Shown here piece by piece: positions 1-11,319 of a stretch of 64,000 nt of DNA. Position 1 is the first letter of the stretch. The number at the start of each line of letters is the position of its first letter. A program made the translations under genes and the position numbers. The DNA is from Klebsormidium nitens (lineage: Eukaryota; Streptophyta; Klebsormidiophyceae; Klebsormidiales; Klebsormidiaceae): contig DF237045.1 of NCBI GenBank assembly GCA_000708835.1, positions 124,001 to 188,000 on the forward strand, read 5' to 3'. The notes under the pieces were generated by a model. That model was not told the DNA's origin and did no database searches. It saw nothing but the letters and a program-made list of their open reading frames with translations.

Positions 1-99
1 AAAAAGTGCACCTGCAAGTGATGGCAGAATACCAGCAGGTCAGCAAGAAAGACAGCGCAGCTTGAAAGAACCTCAAATGCGTGTCCTTTCATTCTCCAG

Positions 100-1888
100 C
101 GCCCCCTATTGGAATCCAAGAGAAGAAGGGCAGAGGCAGGCCTCCTACTACTGGAGCCGGTGCCGCAGGTGCGCACTCATGTGAATCATGCCCTTTCAAT
201 CAGTATTAGTCCGCTGCTAAACTGCTTCTTCACATCTGCTGTTCCGGAGCAGCCCTGGCGGTACTATGCATGCATCTTCGATGTTGTGAGGAGAATTGAG
301 CTTGGAAGTGAAGAATTGCCTGAAACTGAGCGTCATCCGCTTCCTGTGTTGCAGGGAATGTGCCAGGGATCACGCCACAGGTCATTAGCGTGGTAGCCGG
401 AGAGGTGAGTTTTACTCCTTTGTCATGTACCGGTCGTTGAGGCCAAAATTGCTTTCTTCTGTTGTTACTGTATATTAGTAATTCCACGGATGTTGGCAAT
501 CCCTTTCCTTGTTCTATGTTGTGAGCTTTAGTGTTGTGCTTCTTCGCTTGAAAGCACTGGGCGCAAATGTTCAACCCCACTGTCCTTCTCATGGTTTTTT
601 TGCTGCTCCAGGATGTAAACGCAAAGGTTTTGAGCTTCCCGATGCCAACCACGCGAGCGATGGTCATTTTGTCTGCTAGTGGGACCCTATCAGCTATGCA
701 TATGAAGCAGTCCAATGCAGCGGGTGGCGTTCTGGCACTGGAGGTGAGTCCTGAAGGGCGCAGACGGCCTGCAATTTTGGAGATTGCTTGCAATTCATCA
801 CTAGGACATCGCAATGAGGTTTGAGGTACTCTTGACCTGGGACTGGAAGTCAGCATTCTTATTTGCGGCATTGAGCCTGCATCTGTCAATTCTCCTCCCA
901 CCCCTTGAGAAAGTCCCTCCAACAATCTATCAAGGTGACGTGCTCATCTTCCTTTCCAAATTTCCCAATCCTGCACCATGGCATCTCTTCCTCCACCATA
1001 GCCTCAGCAGGTCGTACTCATCAATCGAAGATAGTGTTGACAAATTCCTTCGGCTCCCTCACTCCAGATTCTCCTATGTGCAGGGAAGCTTCGACATCCT
1101 TTCCCTGTCAGGGAGCTTCCTCTCTACCGACGGAGGCCGGCAAAGATTGGGCAGCCTGAGCATCTGCGTGTCTGCACCGGACGGCCGCGTGATCGGTGGC
1201 GTAGTCGCGGGAACTCTGAAAGCGGTGACCCCGGTCCAGGTATGCAAAGCTTCTGATCAGGCGGTACGCGCATTCACAGCCAGGGTGTCTATCTTTTTTC
1301 GCGAGATTACAATCTGGTTAACCGAATGTGGACCATGAAAACCAGGGATCCCTGACTTAGGGAGCATGCCAGGCTACTTGATTGGTGTGCAAGCAGCGAT
1401 CTTTGTGCGCCAAGCTTTTCAACGTTTCTTGGTGATCTGGCGCTTTGCAAGCACCAACTTCTGCCCTCTCAAATCCTGGAGACTGCAATCTTTGAAAAGG
1501 CTGGCTTTGCTGACCTTTGAAAGGTGTCCTCCCCGCGTAAGGGCACTGTAGTCTTGTTAGGATCTGGTCGAATTTGGTACGCTGAGTTATAGACGGGTCA
1601 GCCACATGGGTTCCAATTGGGTTCCAAACGAAACACGTGAGCATGGAGTTCGAGTAGTCTGGTAATCTGTTAGTTGTCCCCACAATGGAAACCTGATGTC
1701 GTTTGTAGGTTCTGGTCGGCACCTTCCCCGCAACTGGAGCCAAAGTTAGGAAGCCTCGGGCTCCAAAGCAACCGAAGCCGGCAGCGGCGGGAGCTCCCAC
1801 CGGACTAATGGCCGCTGCAATGTCTCCAGTCCACGCTCAAATCCCCAACCATGGAACAGGCGGGACTGGTATCGAGCTCAACTCATGA
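100..1888 (+). CDS. AHL AT-hook motif nuclear-localized protein, 3' part (5' exon lies left of the window)
   Basis: AHL proteins are plant DNA-binding chromatin factors that bind AT-rich minor groove through an AT-hook and form trimers through a PPC (DUF296) domain. Five exons join in phase: 100-168, 355-404, 612-743, 1084-1239, 1709-1888. Exon 100-168 holds the AT-hook core GRGRP in the stretch KKGRGRPPTTG. The next exons spell a complete PPC domain (ITPQVISVVAGED, LSASGTLSAM, FDILSLSGSF, APDGRVIGG, VTPVQVLVGTF). The C-terminal tail is rich in Pro, Ala and Lys (KPRAPKQPKPAAAG) and ends at TGA 1886-1888. All junctions are GT-AG and the phases agree: exon 100-168 ends with one extra base and exon 355-404 begins with two. 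The start codon and N-terminus are outside the window. The family call is firm; the target genes are unknown. Confidence 0.9.
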
Positions 1889-2841
1889 TTTGTTCATTTC
1901 TGTGGCAACTTACAGTTCTTTGACAAGCTTTAGCCTTGACAGATGCTCATTGAAGATATGCACAATAGGAACCAATGATAGTGTGACTACTGAGCTGGTT
2001 CATGTAGGGCTGTGAACATGCAAACAGACTGAGGTCCATGGTTTTTGAGTTCCAACAACCTAGACCTGCTTCAAAGCCGATTGTACATGGAAAGGGTGGC
2101 GTGCAAAGCCTCTTTGCTTGATTTGGTAGGTATTAGGTAGTCGAGTCAATACTTTGTGGAGCTCGGTGCTTTCGGAGTTCAGGTTCATATATTGGTATTA
2201 ATGACCAGCCTCAGGTGTAGCTGTCATATTATGATGCAAGCTTGTCGGTGTCCCTTCTTCAATGCTGCATGATTTGTTCCACCTCTGCAGATTCCAGTGT
2301 TCTATCCGCAGCCAGCGGGGTACTAATGATAATACTATTCAGAAGGAATGCTCTTCGGATGATGCAAGAAGCAGCATTACCCAGTGCATGTCTGTGCACA
2401 TGATGAACCGTTTGTTTGTGATGGTAAAAGGATGCAAAGTCCCTTGGATCTCGCTACAGCATATATCCAGACACGTCATGATGGGAGGAACTATTGACCA
2501 ATTCTACAACCAGACCCTTGCAGACTTGGCAAGGTTGGTGTTTGAAGGGATTCAAATAATGACCGATACACGCTTCAGGCGGGCAGTTATCACATCTAAG
2601 GCCGCGCCGTAGTACATCAATTCAAAGAGTCCCCTGATATGTTCGTACATCGAAAGCAGACATTGCGATCGGCCTGACAAGTTGGTCTCAACATAGACTT
2701 TTCTGATATGAAGGATTAGTGCAGATTAGACTCCTGTCACACTTTCAGTCAAATGGAGGGGATTTTATCATGGATGGCAACTGAAAAAAATCCACCAGAG
2801 TAATTCTTTAGCCCCTGATTCGCAATCAAGCTCCGATGAGC
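1889..2841. other. Intergenic, between two convergent genes
   Basis: This holds the 3' untranslated ends of the AHL gene and of the minus-strand gene that stops at 2842. A 116-codon open frame at 2262-2612 (+) shows no recognisable motif and is most likely chance. No repeat or RNA gene was seen. Confidence 0.5.
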
Positions 2842-3807
2842 TCAGTCAAACCCTGAGTACACCCCACTGTTGCGTAGCGCCCTTTTCTCTTCCTCAACAT
2901 AGTTTTTACCTCTACTTGCCTGCCCAAGGTCTCGTTTCCGCTTCTCCTTTTGGGCAACTGAAAGCTCTCGCCGCTCAGCCGCTGCGTCTTGCCGTTGCTT
3001 CTTGGCCATGGCGTTAAAAGCAAGAGCTTGTGCGGCAGCCTACAGAGACACTTCTGCTGCTGATAGACTGTCCGTCGACAGGTGGTGCATTTTCAGCTTT
3101 TCAGAGCACAGTCGAAGATGTAGTACTTAGCCAAGATGTAGTTGTCATGGATCCAGATGTGAAAGAAAAGTCAGAGGGGCAATAGGGGCACGTTGCCATT
3201 TGGCAATCAGAGGGGCATCGGGGCAGGTGGCCATCTGACCGGATCGGAGTCGCCACAGAGTTCGCTGATGCTGCTTTTGGCATTGGGAAACATGTTCTGA
3301 CCCAGTCATAACAGGTCGTTTTTCAACAAAACTACAGGGATTTTCGCGCACGCATCTATTAGGGCAAGGCAATTCTGGAACAGCTAAATGATGTGAATAT
3401 TGAACTTCAAAAGCTGACGAAAGATATGAAGCACCTGCAGAGATCTCACGCACCTCGTTCGTGCTTTGATTGGCCGCCGCACCAGTTTGCGCGCGAGCTT
3501 CCCTGTCCTCGGCGTCGCTCTCTGCTTTCCTTTTCTCCCCTTTCGACCAAGAGTAATCAGCAGGGCCAGCCCCAGACTTCGTGTGGGGTACGAATAGAAT
3601 GCTTGGGCCACCTTTGAAACCGTTCCGCTCGAGGTCTTCGTAATTAATGCTCTCCTTGGAGCCAGTTGCCGGAGCCGCATCAACAGCAGCTGTTGCAGCA
3701 GACGCTGCGTCTCTGCCGGTGGTTGTGGTTTCCAACGGCTCATCGTCAGAATCGTCTTCAGAGAAAACAGCGGCCAGTGGATCCATGTATCCACCAGGTT
3801 TCGCCAT
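2842..3807 (-). CDS. Small conserved lysine-rich protein, probably nuclear, function unknown
   Basis: Two exons, 3807-3454 and 3039-2842, give about 183 residues. The ATG at 3807 opens MAKPGGYMDPLAAVFSEDD, an acidic N-terminus. It is followed by a conserved-looking patch (NYEDLERNGFKGGPSILFVP) and a Trp motif (YSWSKGEKRK). The second exon is highly charged and predicted helical: AKKQRQDAAAERRELSVAQ, then KEKRKRDLGQASRGKNYVEE, then a final SGVYSGFD just before the stop. The exon 1 donor is GAG|GTGCGT and the exon 2 acceptor is CTGTAG|GCT, both in phase 0. The ending looks like a deeply conserved eukaryotic tail, but I cannot name the family. The lysine/arginine-rich helix suggests a nuclear or RNA-associated protein; this is inference. 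Confidence 0.75.
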
Positions 3808-4458
3808 CGCACTGAACACACACAAAACTCTAGCTTCTAGGACATGCCAACCAGAGTGGCCTGCACAAACCGCTCAAAGCTTCTCTCTCGAGACCGTTCA
3901 CCGTAGCCTAGGCTGCTGCTTGCAAAATAAGTGGCACGAACTGAGGATGAAGAGGGATGAACGTTCAAGTTCAAAGACCTGTTCAATTTAATTTTCAAAA
4001 GCTTTCTTCTAGAAGACCGCGAAGACGAGCTTTCAAACAAGATCTGCGCGGAAAGTCAAACCCCCTGCCCGGTAGGTCGTGCCAGCCACTTGCGGTACAT
4101 ACTGTTCGCTCCGGTCCCTCTTTTGGAAGTTTGTTGCAGAAGTAGGTTTTGTAATCTGCGGGGCAACGGATCGGTACGTACCCGTTATTGGACGTGCGAG
4201 GCAGCTCCCTCGGACATGCCAGTGGGAGCTGTTTCGAAACTTCTCTCGCGCCAAAGTGACTGCTCTGAGTCTCAGATTTGCTTCGCAAGAAAGCCGTTCC
4301 TGCATCATGGCGGCTCTGGACGAAGGTTAGCTGTGGGGCGCCTTGCTGGTTTCACGATTAGGTAGATCTGGACTACCGTATTTGGTTGGTCTCCTTGCGG
4401 CACTCTTCGAATTCTGTAGGAGGCCGCATGTATCTGCAGGGATTGTACCCCCCCTAGG
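3808..4458. other. Bidirectional upstream region
   Basis: This 651-bp spacer separates two divergent genes, the lysine-rich protein gene (-) and the DUF604 gene (+). It should contain both 5' leaders and promoters. I saw no clear TATA box or repeat. Open frames on both strands here have no family motifs. Confidence 0.4.
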
Positions 4459-7400
4459 ATGTTGGGGGTGCGGGCGGGCCCCAGCTATGGGGCGCCGCAG
4501 AAGGGGTCTGTGCGACTGACAATCTTCGTGTCGGCGCTGGCGGCTGCAGCATGGATCTGGTTGCTTCTGTTCAGCCAGCCCCGATGCTGGGAGACTTCCA
4601 AGGATCGGTTGCTGGGGCCGCCATCCGTCAGCATACCGAGCTCCGATCCTTCGTTTGTGTTAGAATCCCAACTTGCGGTGCTCTCCCCCAGTAACCATGC
4701 CTTAGTCGGTCGGTCGCGGTCCACGAGCAGCACGGGAAGGGTAATGGAGTCGGAGGGGAGCACACTGAGGAACATCGTGTTTGGGATTGGGGCCTCTGCG
4801 GAGTTGTGGCAACAGAGGAAGGAGTATGTGAAGCTCTGGTGGAGGCCGGGGGAGCTGAGGGGCTATGTCTGGTTAGACGAGCCAGTAGAGATGTCAGCAG
4901 AGGATGTGGGGCAGCTCCCCGAGTTGAGGGTCTCGGAGGACATCTCGAGGTTTCGGTACACGAATCCCAAGGGCCATCCCTCGGCGATCCGCCTCTCGAG
5001 GATAGTGTCGGAGACAGTGCGGATGCAGCCGCAGGGTGTAGACTGGTTTGTCATGGGAGACGATGACACCATCTTCTCCCCGGATAATCTAGTGAAGGTG
5101 CTGTCCAAGTACGATCACACCAAGATGGTGTATGTCGGCTCCAGCTCAGAGTCGCACAAGCAGAATGTTGACTTTTCGTATCAGATGGCTTTTGGTGGGG
5201 GAGGGTTTGCGCTGAGCTATCCATTGGCTCGAGCGCTGGAACGCATGCAGGACAAGTGTCTGGAGAGGCATCCGGAGCTCTTTGGGAGCGATGATCGGAT
5301 GCAGGCGTGTGTGGCCGAGCTGGGAGTGCCCCTCTTCAAGGAGGCTGGCTTCCATCAGGTGAGCAGTTCTTTTTCCTCTTTCTCTGCTCTCACTCTTTCT
5401 ATGTGCCTTTGCGTAAACTGCACCTGCGCTCGTGTCGATGACATCTGTATATTTCTTTATTGGTTTTCATGTGCTATTCTTGCTGGATTGATGTCGTCTT
5501 CTCAGATTGCTCTTTTGAGGCACCCCATATGCCTTACAGCTGCACAAATGCGTCCAGCTGCACGAGTTTATCCAGAGTGCTTCTGTCCAAGACAAGTCTG
5601 CTGCTCAATACAGTCACGCGCAAGTTTTCTGCCACGATAACATGCTCTGCTCAATTGGGAGATCACCCAAGCAATCCAGATAGCTGTTCGGCAGGGTAGA
5701 CCAAGTCCTGTGCGAATTGCTCTTTATTGTTTGCCAGCTGTTATGTACCAGTTTTACAATTGCTGGCAAGCCTAGATCTGCATTGCCAAGTTGTCTCCTG
5801 GCATGAGTGTCTACAATTTTAGCAAGCTTCGGAAGGGCAACCCTGATTCCCTTCAACACAAGCACTCTGGAAGTTCCTCTTTTCTCTGGTGATGTCAGTT
5901 GCAACCGCAGGTTGTGCTAGAGCAGAAAAGGGAACAGTTCGTCTGCTTGCAGAGCGTCCATGAGCCAGTGTTGGTAATGGTGCCTTTCAATGCAATCAGC
6001 AATCTGTGGGAATCTGTGGCCAAGATCTCTGTTCATGGTTTACATCCTGCCCTTGGTTGCTAATCCTATATTTAGCTGTTACAAACTGCTCAGGTGAAGG
6101 GGGAATGCGTCTTTATGTACCATAGGGACCGTCAGAGATTTTGACCATTGTTGTTGTGGCGCATGCTGTCATCCTTCTGAGTTTGTCAGATTCCCACATT
6201 GCACAACTTGCATCACAAATTGTGCAAATCTGCATCGCACTGCTTGCATCACAGATTGTGCAAACCTGCATCAGAGATTGACCTTGGAAAGAGTTGGCCT
6301 GCATGACCTGCAATTTGTACTTTTGCCTGAGGAATTGACCTACCAAACATTGCGATGATTTGTGTGCATGTGGACTCCTCTCTCTTGTCGATGGTTTTAG
6401 CTTTGCATTGTCATGCTGCTTCAGGACTTTAGATTTTCTGTTGCATTCTGGATACGACTGGGGTGCAGTCGTTCCTTTCCAAGATTGTTGTGCCATTCAA
6501 TGTTTGTGGTACGAACAGCATTAGGCTGATAGGATTCTTGATTGTTTGCATTCATGATGACTGCTCGGATGCAGATGAGCTTGTGCCCTTCATGTTCAGA
6601 AGATACCTCTTATGGTGATTTGAATCTGTGTTGGCTGCATCGAGAGCCCGCTTGTCCTTCCAAATCATGAGGTTTCGTTTCATGTGGATTCAGCATCTGT
6701 CCATAAGTGGTACAGCCCTCTTGAATCCCCAAGAGGGTATTACAAACTCTGCAGCCTATCTCCGCACTGGGTATCAGTCTTCATGTCCTTGTTATCCTTC
6801 ACGCATGGAACTGCTTATCTCTTTGTTAACAGAATCAAGCATGACTGCCTCTACCTTTGGCACAGTGTTTTCTGCTCTATGCATTCGACAAGCTTTTCAT
6901 TAACATTGTACAGTAAGGAGGGGTTCTATGGCGGGCTTATTGAACTGTGAACAATGTGGCGACCTTAACTTTGCTGGAGGCAGGTTTTTTGTGGCATTCT
7001 GCATTTGTACGCTGGCCTCAAAATCGCTTGGTTTTCTGTTACGACTAACAGATTCGTGTCAGTCTTCCGTCATTCCTTCGCCGCGTTCGGTCTTCTATCT
7101 ATATCCAATCACAATATCTCCTGCTATTGCTCCCTTCAACCTCTGCTTGTTTGGCTGGGACTATTTGTCAAAAATCCAAGATAATGTATCTTCCCCTGGG
7201 GGGCCAAGCAATATTCAAAGATTGGTTCTATTCCTCCTGCCCCGTCAATCAGACACACAACATCCTTGCACGTTCGGTCGCCTGTAGGTTTCCAACCTTT
7301 TACCCCCACTCATGGTTTCTGAAAATGGTACAACCACTTGTTTGCTCCCTAAGAAATGCGTCTTGGCATTTGCTGACTGTAAGCCTGCGTACTGCTCTCC

Positions 7401-10251
7401 TGATCCCTTTTTTCCTCGCCACCGATTTCCCTGCAATGAAGCCATCTACATTCTGGCATTATGTTTGCACAAACTGAACCTTGCGGCCTCCCCCCCTACT
7501 CCAGTTCGACATATACGGGAACGCGTTTGGGCTGCTCTCTGCGCATCCTCTGGTGCCATTCATCTCGCTGCACCACGTGGATCTCATTGAGCCGGTGTTC
7601 CCTGGGAGGAACACGCGCGACGCTCTCGCGCACCTTAACAAGGCGATGCGCGCCGAACCCGCTGCGTTTTTGCAGCAGTCGTTCTGCGTGGATGCCAAGC
7701 GCCGGTGAGTCGGACGGAGTCTCTCTCGGCGAGCAAAACAGTGGTCCGCGGTTTCAGAACAGTCCTTCCGACCAGTCTAAGAGCGGTTGTTGCCTCGTCA
7801 CAAGTGTTTGAGACCCATAACCTGGCAAAAATGTGACTGGTCAAGAAGACCATGCGCTTCCTCACATGTGTCCACAGTGTTGCTTCCACCAACGACAAAG
7901 GCAGCTTCTCTTGCAGCCTTGCGTACTATCTTGTGTGCCCCGCCGTTTGGCAAGAGGCTTGGCAATGTTCTGCAGCCGCGTCGGAAAGTTTCTTCTGATG
8001 ACGTTTTCATTGCACCCGCATGGTTTCTCTTGGATATATATGAGTACAGCCCGAGCATCATCTGTTAGCGACTGATTAAAGCCCGGGGCTTTCTTTATAG
8101 GTGGACCGTTTCGGTGGCATGGGGCTACTCAGTGCAGTGGTTCCCGGGCGTGATGCGCGCGAGGGATTTGGAGAGGCCAGAGGTAAGCAGTCTGCTTTGT
8201 CGACCATATTTGTCATCTCGAATCACCCTTGATCACCTTATAACGCAAGGGCTTGGTGGAATCAGAACGGTGTAGCAATTCAAGAATCACTCTGTTGCGA
8301 AACCCCCAAGTTCGGACTGATGCACTGGTCAGGAATGCGGTGGACTGCTACTTTGTTGTTCGGTTTCAGTGCAAGGTCAGGTTCAAAGGCACTTAAGATT
8401 GAACACACGCCCACCTGTTGCCAATTTCACTGTCTCCTCACCACCTCACTCTGCAGCGGTTTTGCCTCTTGACGGTTGTATCTCGGTCAGGCTTGGCTTG
8501 CGAGAGAGCATTCAGCATTCTGACGCAGTACTTCTTCATTTGAGTCGTTGACTTCTAATTTACCGAGAATCATCGTGACAAGCTTGCTAGTTCAGCTTCG
8601 CAACATGCGAGCGGTTTCGGAACAGTTGGATAAACTGCAATTCCTCAATCAGTATTTATAAGTCACATACTACAACACCGAAGATAACCCGTTCTCAGGT
8701 TGCCTACCACTCCTTGCTCTGCGGACTCTCTGCACTACTCGTTTGATCGTCTCTGAAACCATCTGGGTTCGGGCCTTAACCCAGAAAGGTTATTTCCCCT
8801 AGGGTCACGTACGAGTCCCGGCACCTCAAGGCGGACCCTCTGCACTACTCGTTTGATTGACTCCGAAACCAGTCGGATTGGACATTAACTGAAAAAGGTT
8901 TACTTTCCCTCAGGTCACGTACCAGTCCTGGCACCGCAAGGCGGACCCTCTGCACTACTCGTTCAACACGCGGCCCGCGATCCGCTCGCCCTGCCAGCGG
9001 CCCACCGTCTTCTACATGGACGACATCGGGTATGCGCAGAACAGCGACGCGCCGGTCAGCGTCTACGCGCGGGATACGGCGAACGACAAGCGCAAGAAGG
9101 AGGCCTACTGCAAGAGCTCGATCGTGCCGCCGGAAGGGGTGACGAGCGTGCGCGTCGTGCGGGACCCGACGGAGGATGACTGGTTCCAGGTGAGGGGGAG
9201 CTGCTTGTTTTTTTTTTACCGGAAGGGTTATTTTGGATTTGAAGGCGTTTGTTGTGGTGTCTCGAGGGGAGTGTCGTGGTTTTCTGCCGCTCACTTGTGC
9301 TCAGTTGTATGGTTTTGGTAGGGACCTACGGACTGAGGTTGGGTCTGCGTGTCCCGTCTCTTTTGCTTGGATCTTTCTTGAAGCGACGACCGTCCACTTT
9401 GTCTTAAGTTCTTGGGGGTGAAGGGAGTTTGCTGACTGATTTTCTCTGGCACCGAAGAGCGGCATCGCGCCTTTTCCCTGCTTTTGCTGGTTGGTGAACA
9501 TTGGGTGGTATACTTGGTGGGGAATTATACGCGGACGTCATCTGGTTTCAGTTTGGGAAGTTCCTTTCTAGAAAGGGTCAGGCGGGTTGCGGCGCCTTTC
9601 TTTTCCTTTCTTTGCGGGCTGTGGTCCAGGTGCTTGTTACGTTTGAATAGGTCGGTGTTTTTCTTTGCCTTTTCCCATCTCAAGGTCACAGCAACTGGTA
9701 TCCTGCTGGGGGTGGGGTGCTTATACAATCTTGTGGGCAGGGAAGAACAGGGCCTCTGGCGGCTGCTATCTTCCGATGCCAAGCTGCACACATTGACTCT
9801 TTGGAAGTAGTCCGGCATAAAGCAGTGCTCCCCTTTTCCTTCGCAAGGACCTTGATGTGTAGCATTTCAAACACAGGGTGATGGCGTCGAGCAAGGTTAG
9901 GTGGATGCTTCACTACTTGGCCTTTGAAAAATGTTCGGTTATTTTTTTTACCCTCAATTCTGGTGGTGAAGGTTTTTGGCTACAGCACGATCGTCGTCCA
10001 GAATATCGAGAAGAAGTTTCGTGGTACAAGGTGAGAAGAATCTATTTGAAAGCTTGGTCAAGAAAAGGGGAACTCTGTGAAAACTTAGTAGAGGGAGAAT
10101 TTTCCTTTCTTAAATCGCCGGAGCTGACTTGTTTCGTCTGTCCGTCCTGCAGACACCGCGGCGGCAGTGCTGCAAGTCGGTGACCATTCAGGAGGGGACA
10201 CAGGCGTTGATCCGCCTGGGGGCTTGTGATGACGGGGAAGTGATTGCCTAA
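4459..10251 (+). CDS. DUF604-family glycosyltransferase-like type II membrane protein (GT31/fringe-related)
   Basis: Five exons (4459-5358, 7505-7704, 8101-8182, 8914-9189, 10153-10251) give about 518 residues. The N-terminus has one hydrophobic anchor (LTIFVSALAAAAWIWLLLF, near residues 20-38), typical of Golgi type II enzymes. The lumenal domain begins RNIVFGIGASAELW and carries the metal-binding aspartate triad in WFVMGDDDTIF, FGGGGFALSYPLA, GSDDRMQACVAELG and the fringe-like FDIYGNAFGLLSAHPL. The last exons hold WTVSVAWGYSVQWFPGV and a cysteine-rich end with PRRQCC. The plant DUF604 family is assigned to galactosyl/fringe-like transferases, but donor and acceptor sugars are not established here. 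Introns 1 (about 2.1 kb) and 4 (about 1 kb) hold nothing recognisable beyond a short repeat in intron 1. Intron 3 contains two older copies of the start of exon 4. Confidence 0.9.
6207..6276. repeat. 36-bp tandem repeat, two copies, in intron 1 of the DUF604 gene
   Basis: Two adjacent copies start with CTTGCATCACA at 6207 and 6243 and contain ATTGTGCAAA. They differ at a few positions. This is simple intronic repeat DNA. Confidence 0.6.
8699..8961 (+). repeat. Tandem copies of the 5' edge of DUF604 exon 4 in the upstream intron
   Basis: The true exon starts at 8914 with GTCACGTACCAGTCCTGG. Related segments begin at about 8804 and 8699, and all three contain CTCTGCACTACTCGTT. Spacing is about 105 to 110 bp. 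Each copy follows an AG dinucleotide, so two decoy 3' splice sites lie upstream of the real one. The older copies have diverged and acquired stop codons. Confidence 0.85.
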
Positions 10252-11319
10252 GGACCAGAGAGCTGTGGCTATCATTGTTGGTCAGAAATGACCAATATAT
10301 AACGTGTGCACTTATCAAGGGTTTGGAGATGTAAGTTGGTCGTAGCCAGGACTCCAAAGACAGAAGTCCGTGCAAATAAGAGTAATTGAAAGGATTGCAC
10401 CAATATAGTATGTATACAAGCAACCTGTACTGTTGATATCCATGTCAACTGAAACTCGAGTTCACTATCTGTACTGCCAAGCTGGCTTTTACTGAGGAGG
10501 ACGCGAAAATGGCCCTGGCGACCTACCAGCCAGAAGTCGTTCTTTTCCTGTGCCTTCTCATTCCGGGCTCTCTTCTTGTGTCATGAGGCGTGACAAGGGC
10601 TCTTCGTATTATCGATGTGTGTAAACCTAAATTCCTCAATATATGTCACAGAACTTAAGTGAGAGCGTGCTCATGGCTGGCAACTGCTACGATCTCGAAG
10701 GTTACCATACCATCCTTTGCATGATGCACGGCGCCGCGCAGCTGCGGCAGATCTCTGATCGACCCCGGATATCACACATGCATATGCACTCGTGTATGTT
10801 AACCGTCAGTATATTGTTCATGCAGATTGTCGGACCGCGTGACATAATGCTTCACTTATGCTAATTCTTGAACGTACCTCGATATCATGTCACCAGCATA
10901 TAGTCAATTTCATGTTGTTGTCGAGTTTGCATAATGTTTCACTGCCGGTCCAAGTCAGCATTGCATGCGGGCGGCGGCCCCATAGAGCCGGACACAAGAC
11001 GCTGGGCATTAGTATGGCCTGGATGCGGTCGGAGCCTTGCTACAGCATGAGCGCAACACGAGACATTTTGGGTTTTACTTCGATTCACTATAGCGTTATT
11101 TTTATATATTAACTTCAAAGTACTGCTCCCTCTTACTTCCGCCGTCCTAATCGAGCTGTCACTGCAGACACGCTGTGAGTATGTTGATCTCTTGCGATCA
11201 GTGGGCGCTTGATCTGTGCGCGACTATTTACCAGCGGCGGACGTCCGGATATGCACAAGTCGGTCCGCACTGTGCGCTGTGTTCCTCAACCGTTGCTTCT
11301 TGTCAAATCGGACAGTGTC
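10252..11319. other. Intergenic between convergent genes
   Basis: This contains the 3' ends of the DUF604 and RING genes. The middle part is AT-rich. No gene, RNA or structured repeat was recognised. Confidence 0.45.

Noticed and set aside
2262-2612. Plus-strand 116-codon open frame after the AHL gene
   Set aside because: No recognisable motif and it sits in the expected 3' region.
9986-10030. Possible 45-base microexon in DUF604 intron 4
   Set aside because: It has AG and GT borders and is in phase, but family members join WFQ directly to PRRQCC, which the outer exons already give.
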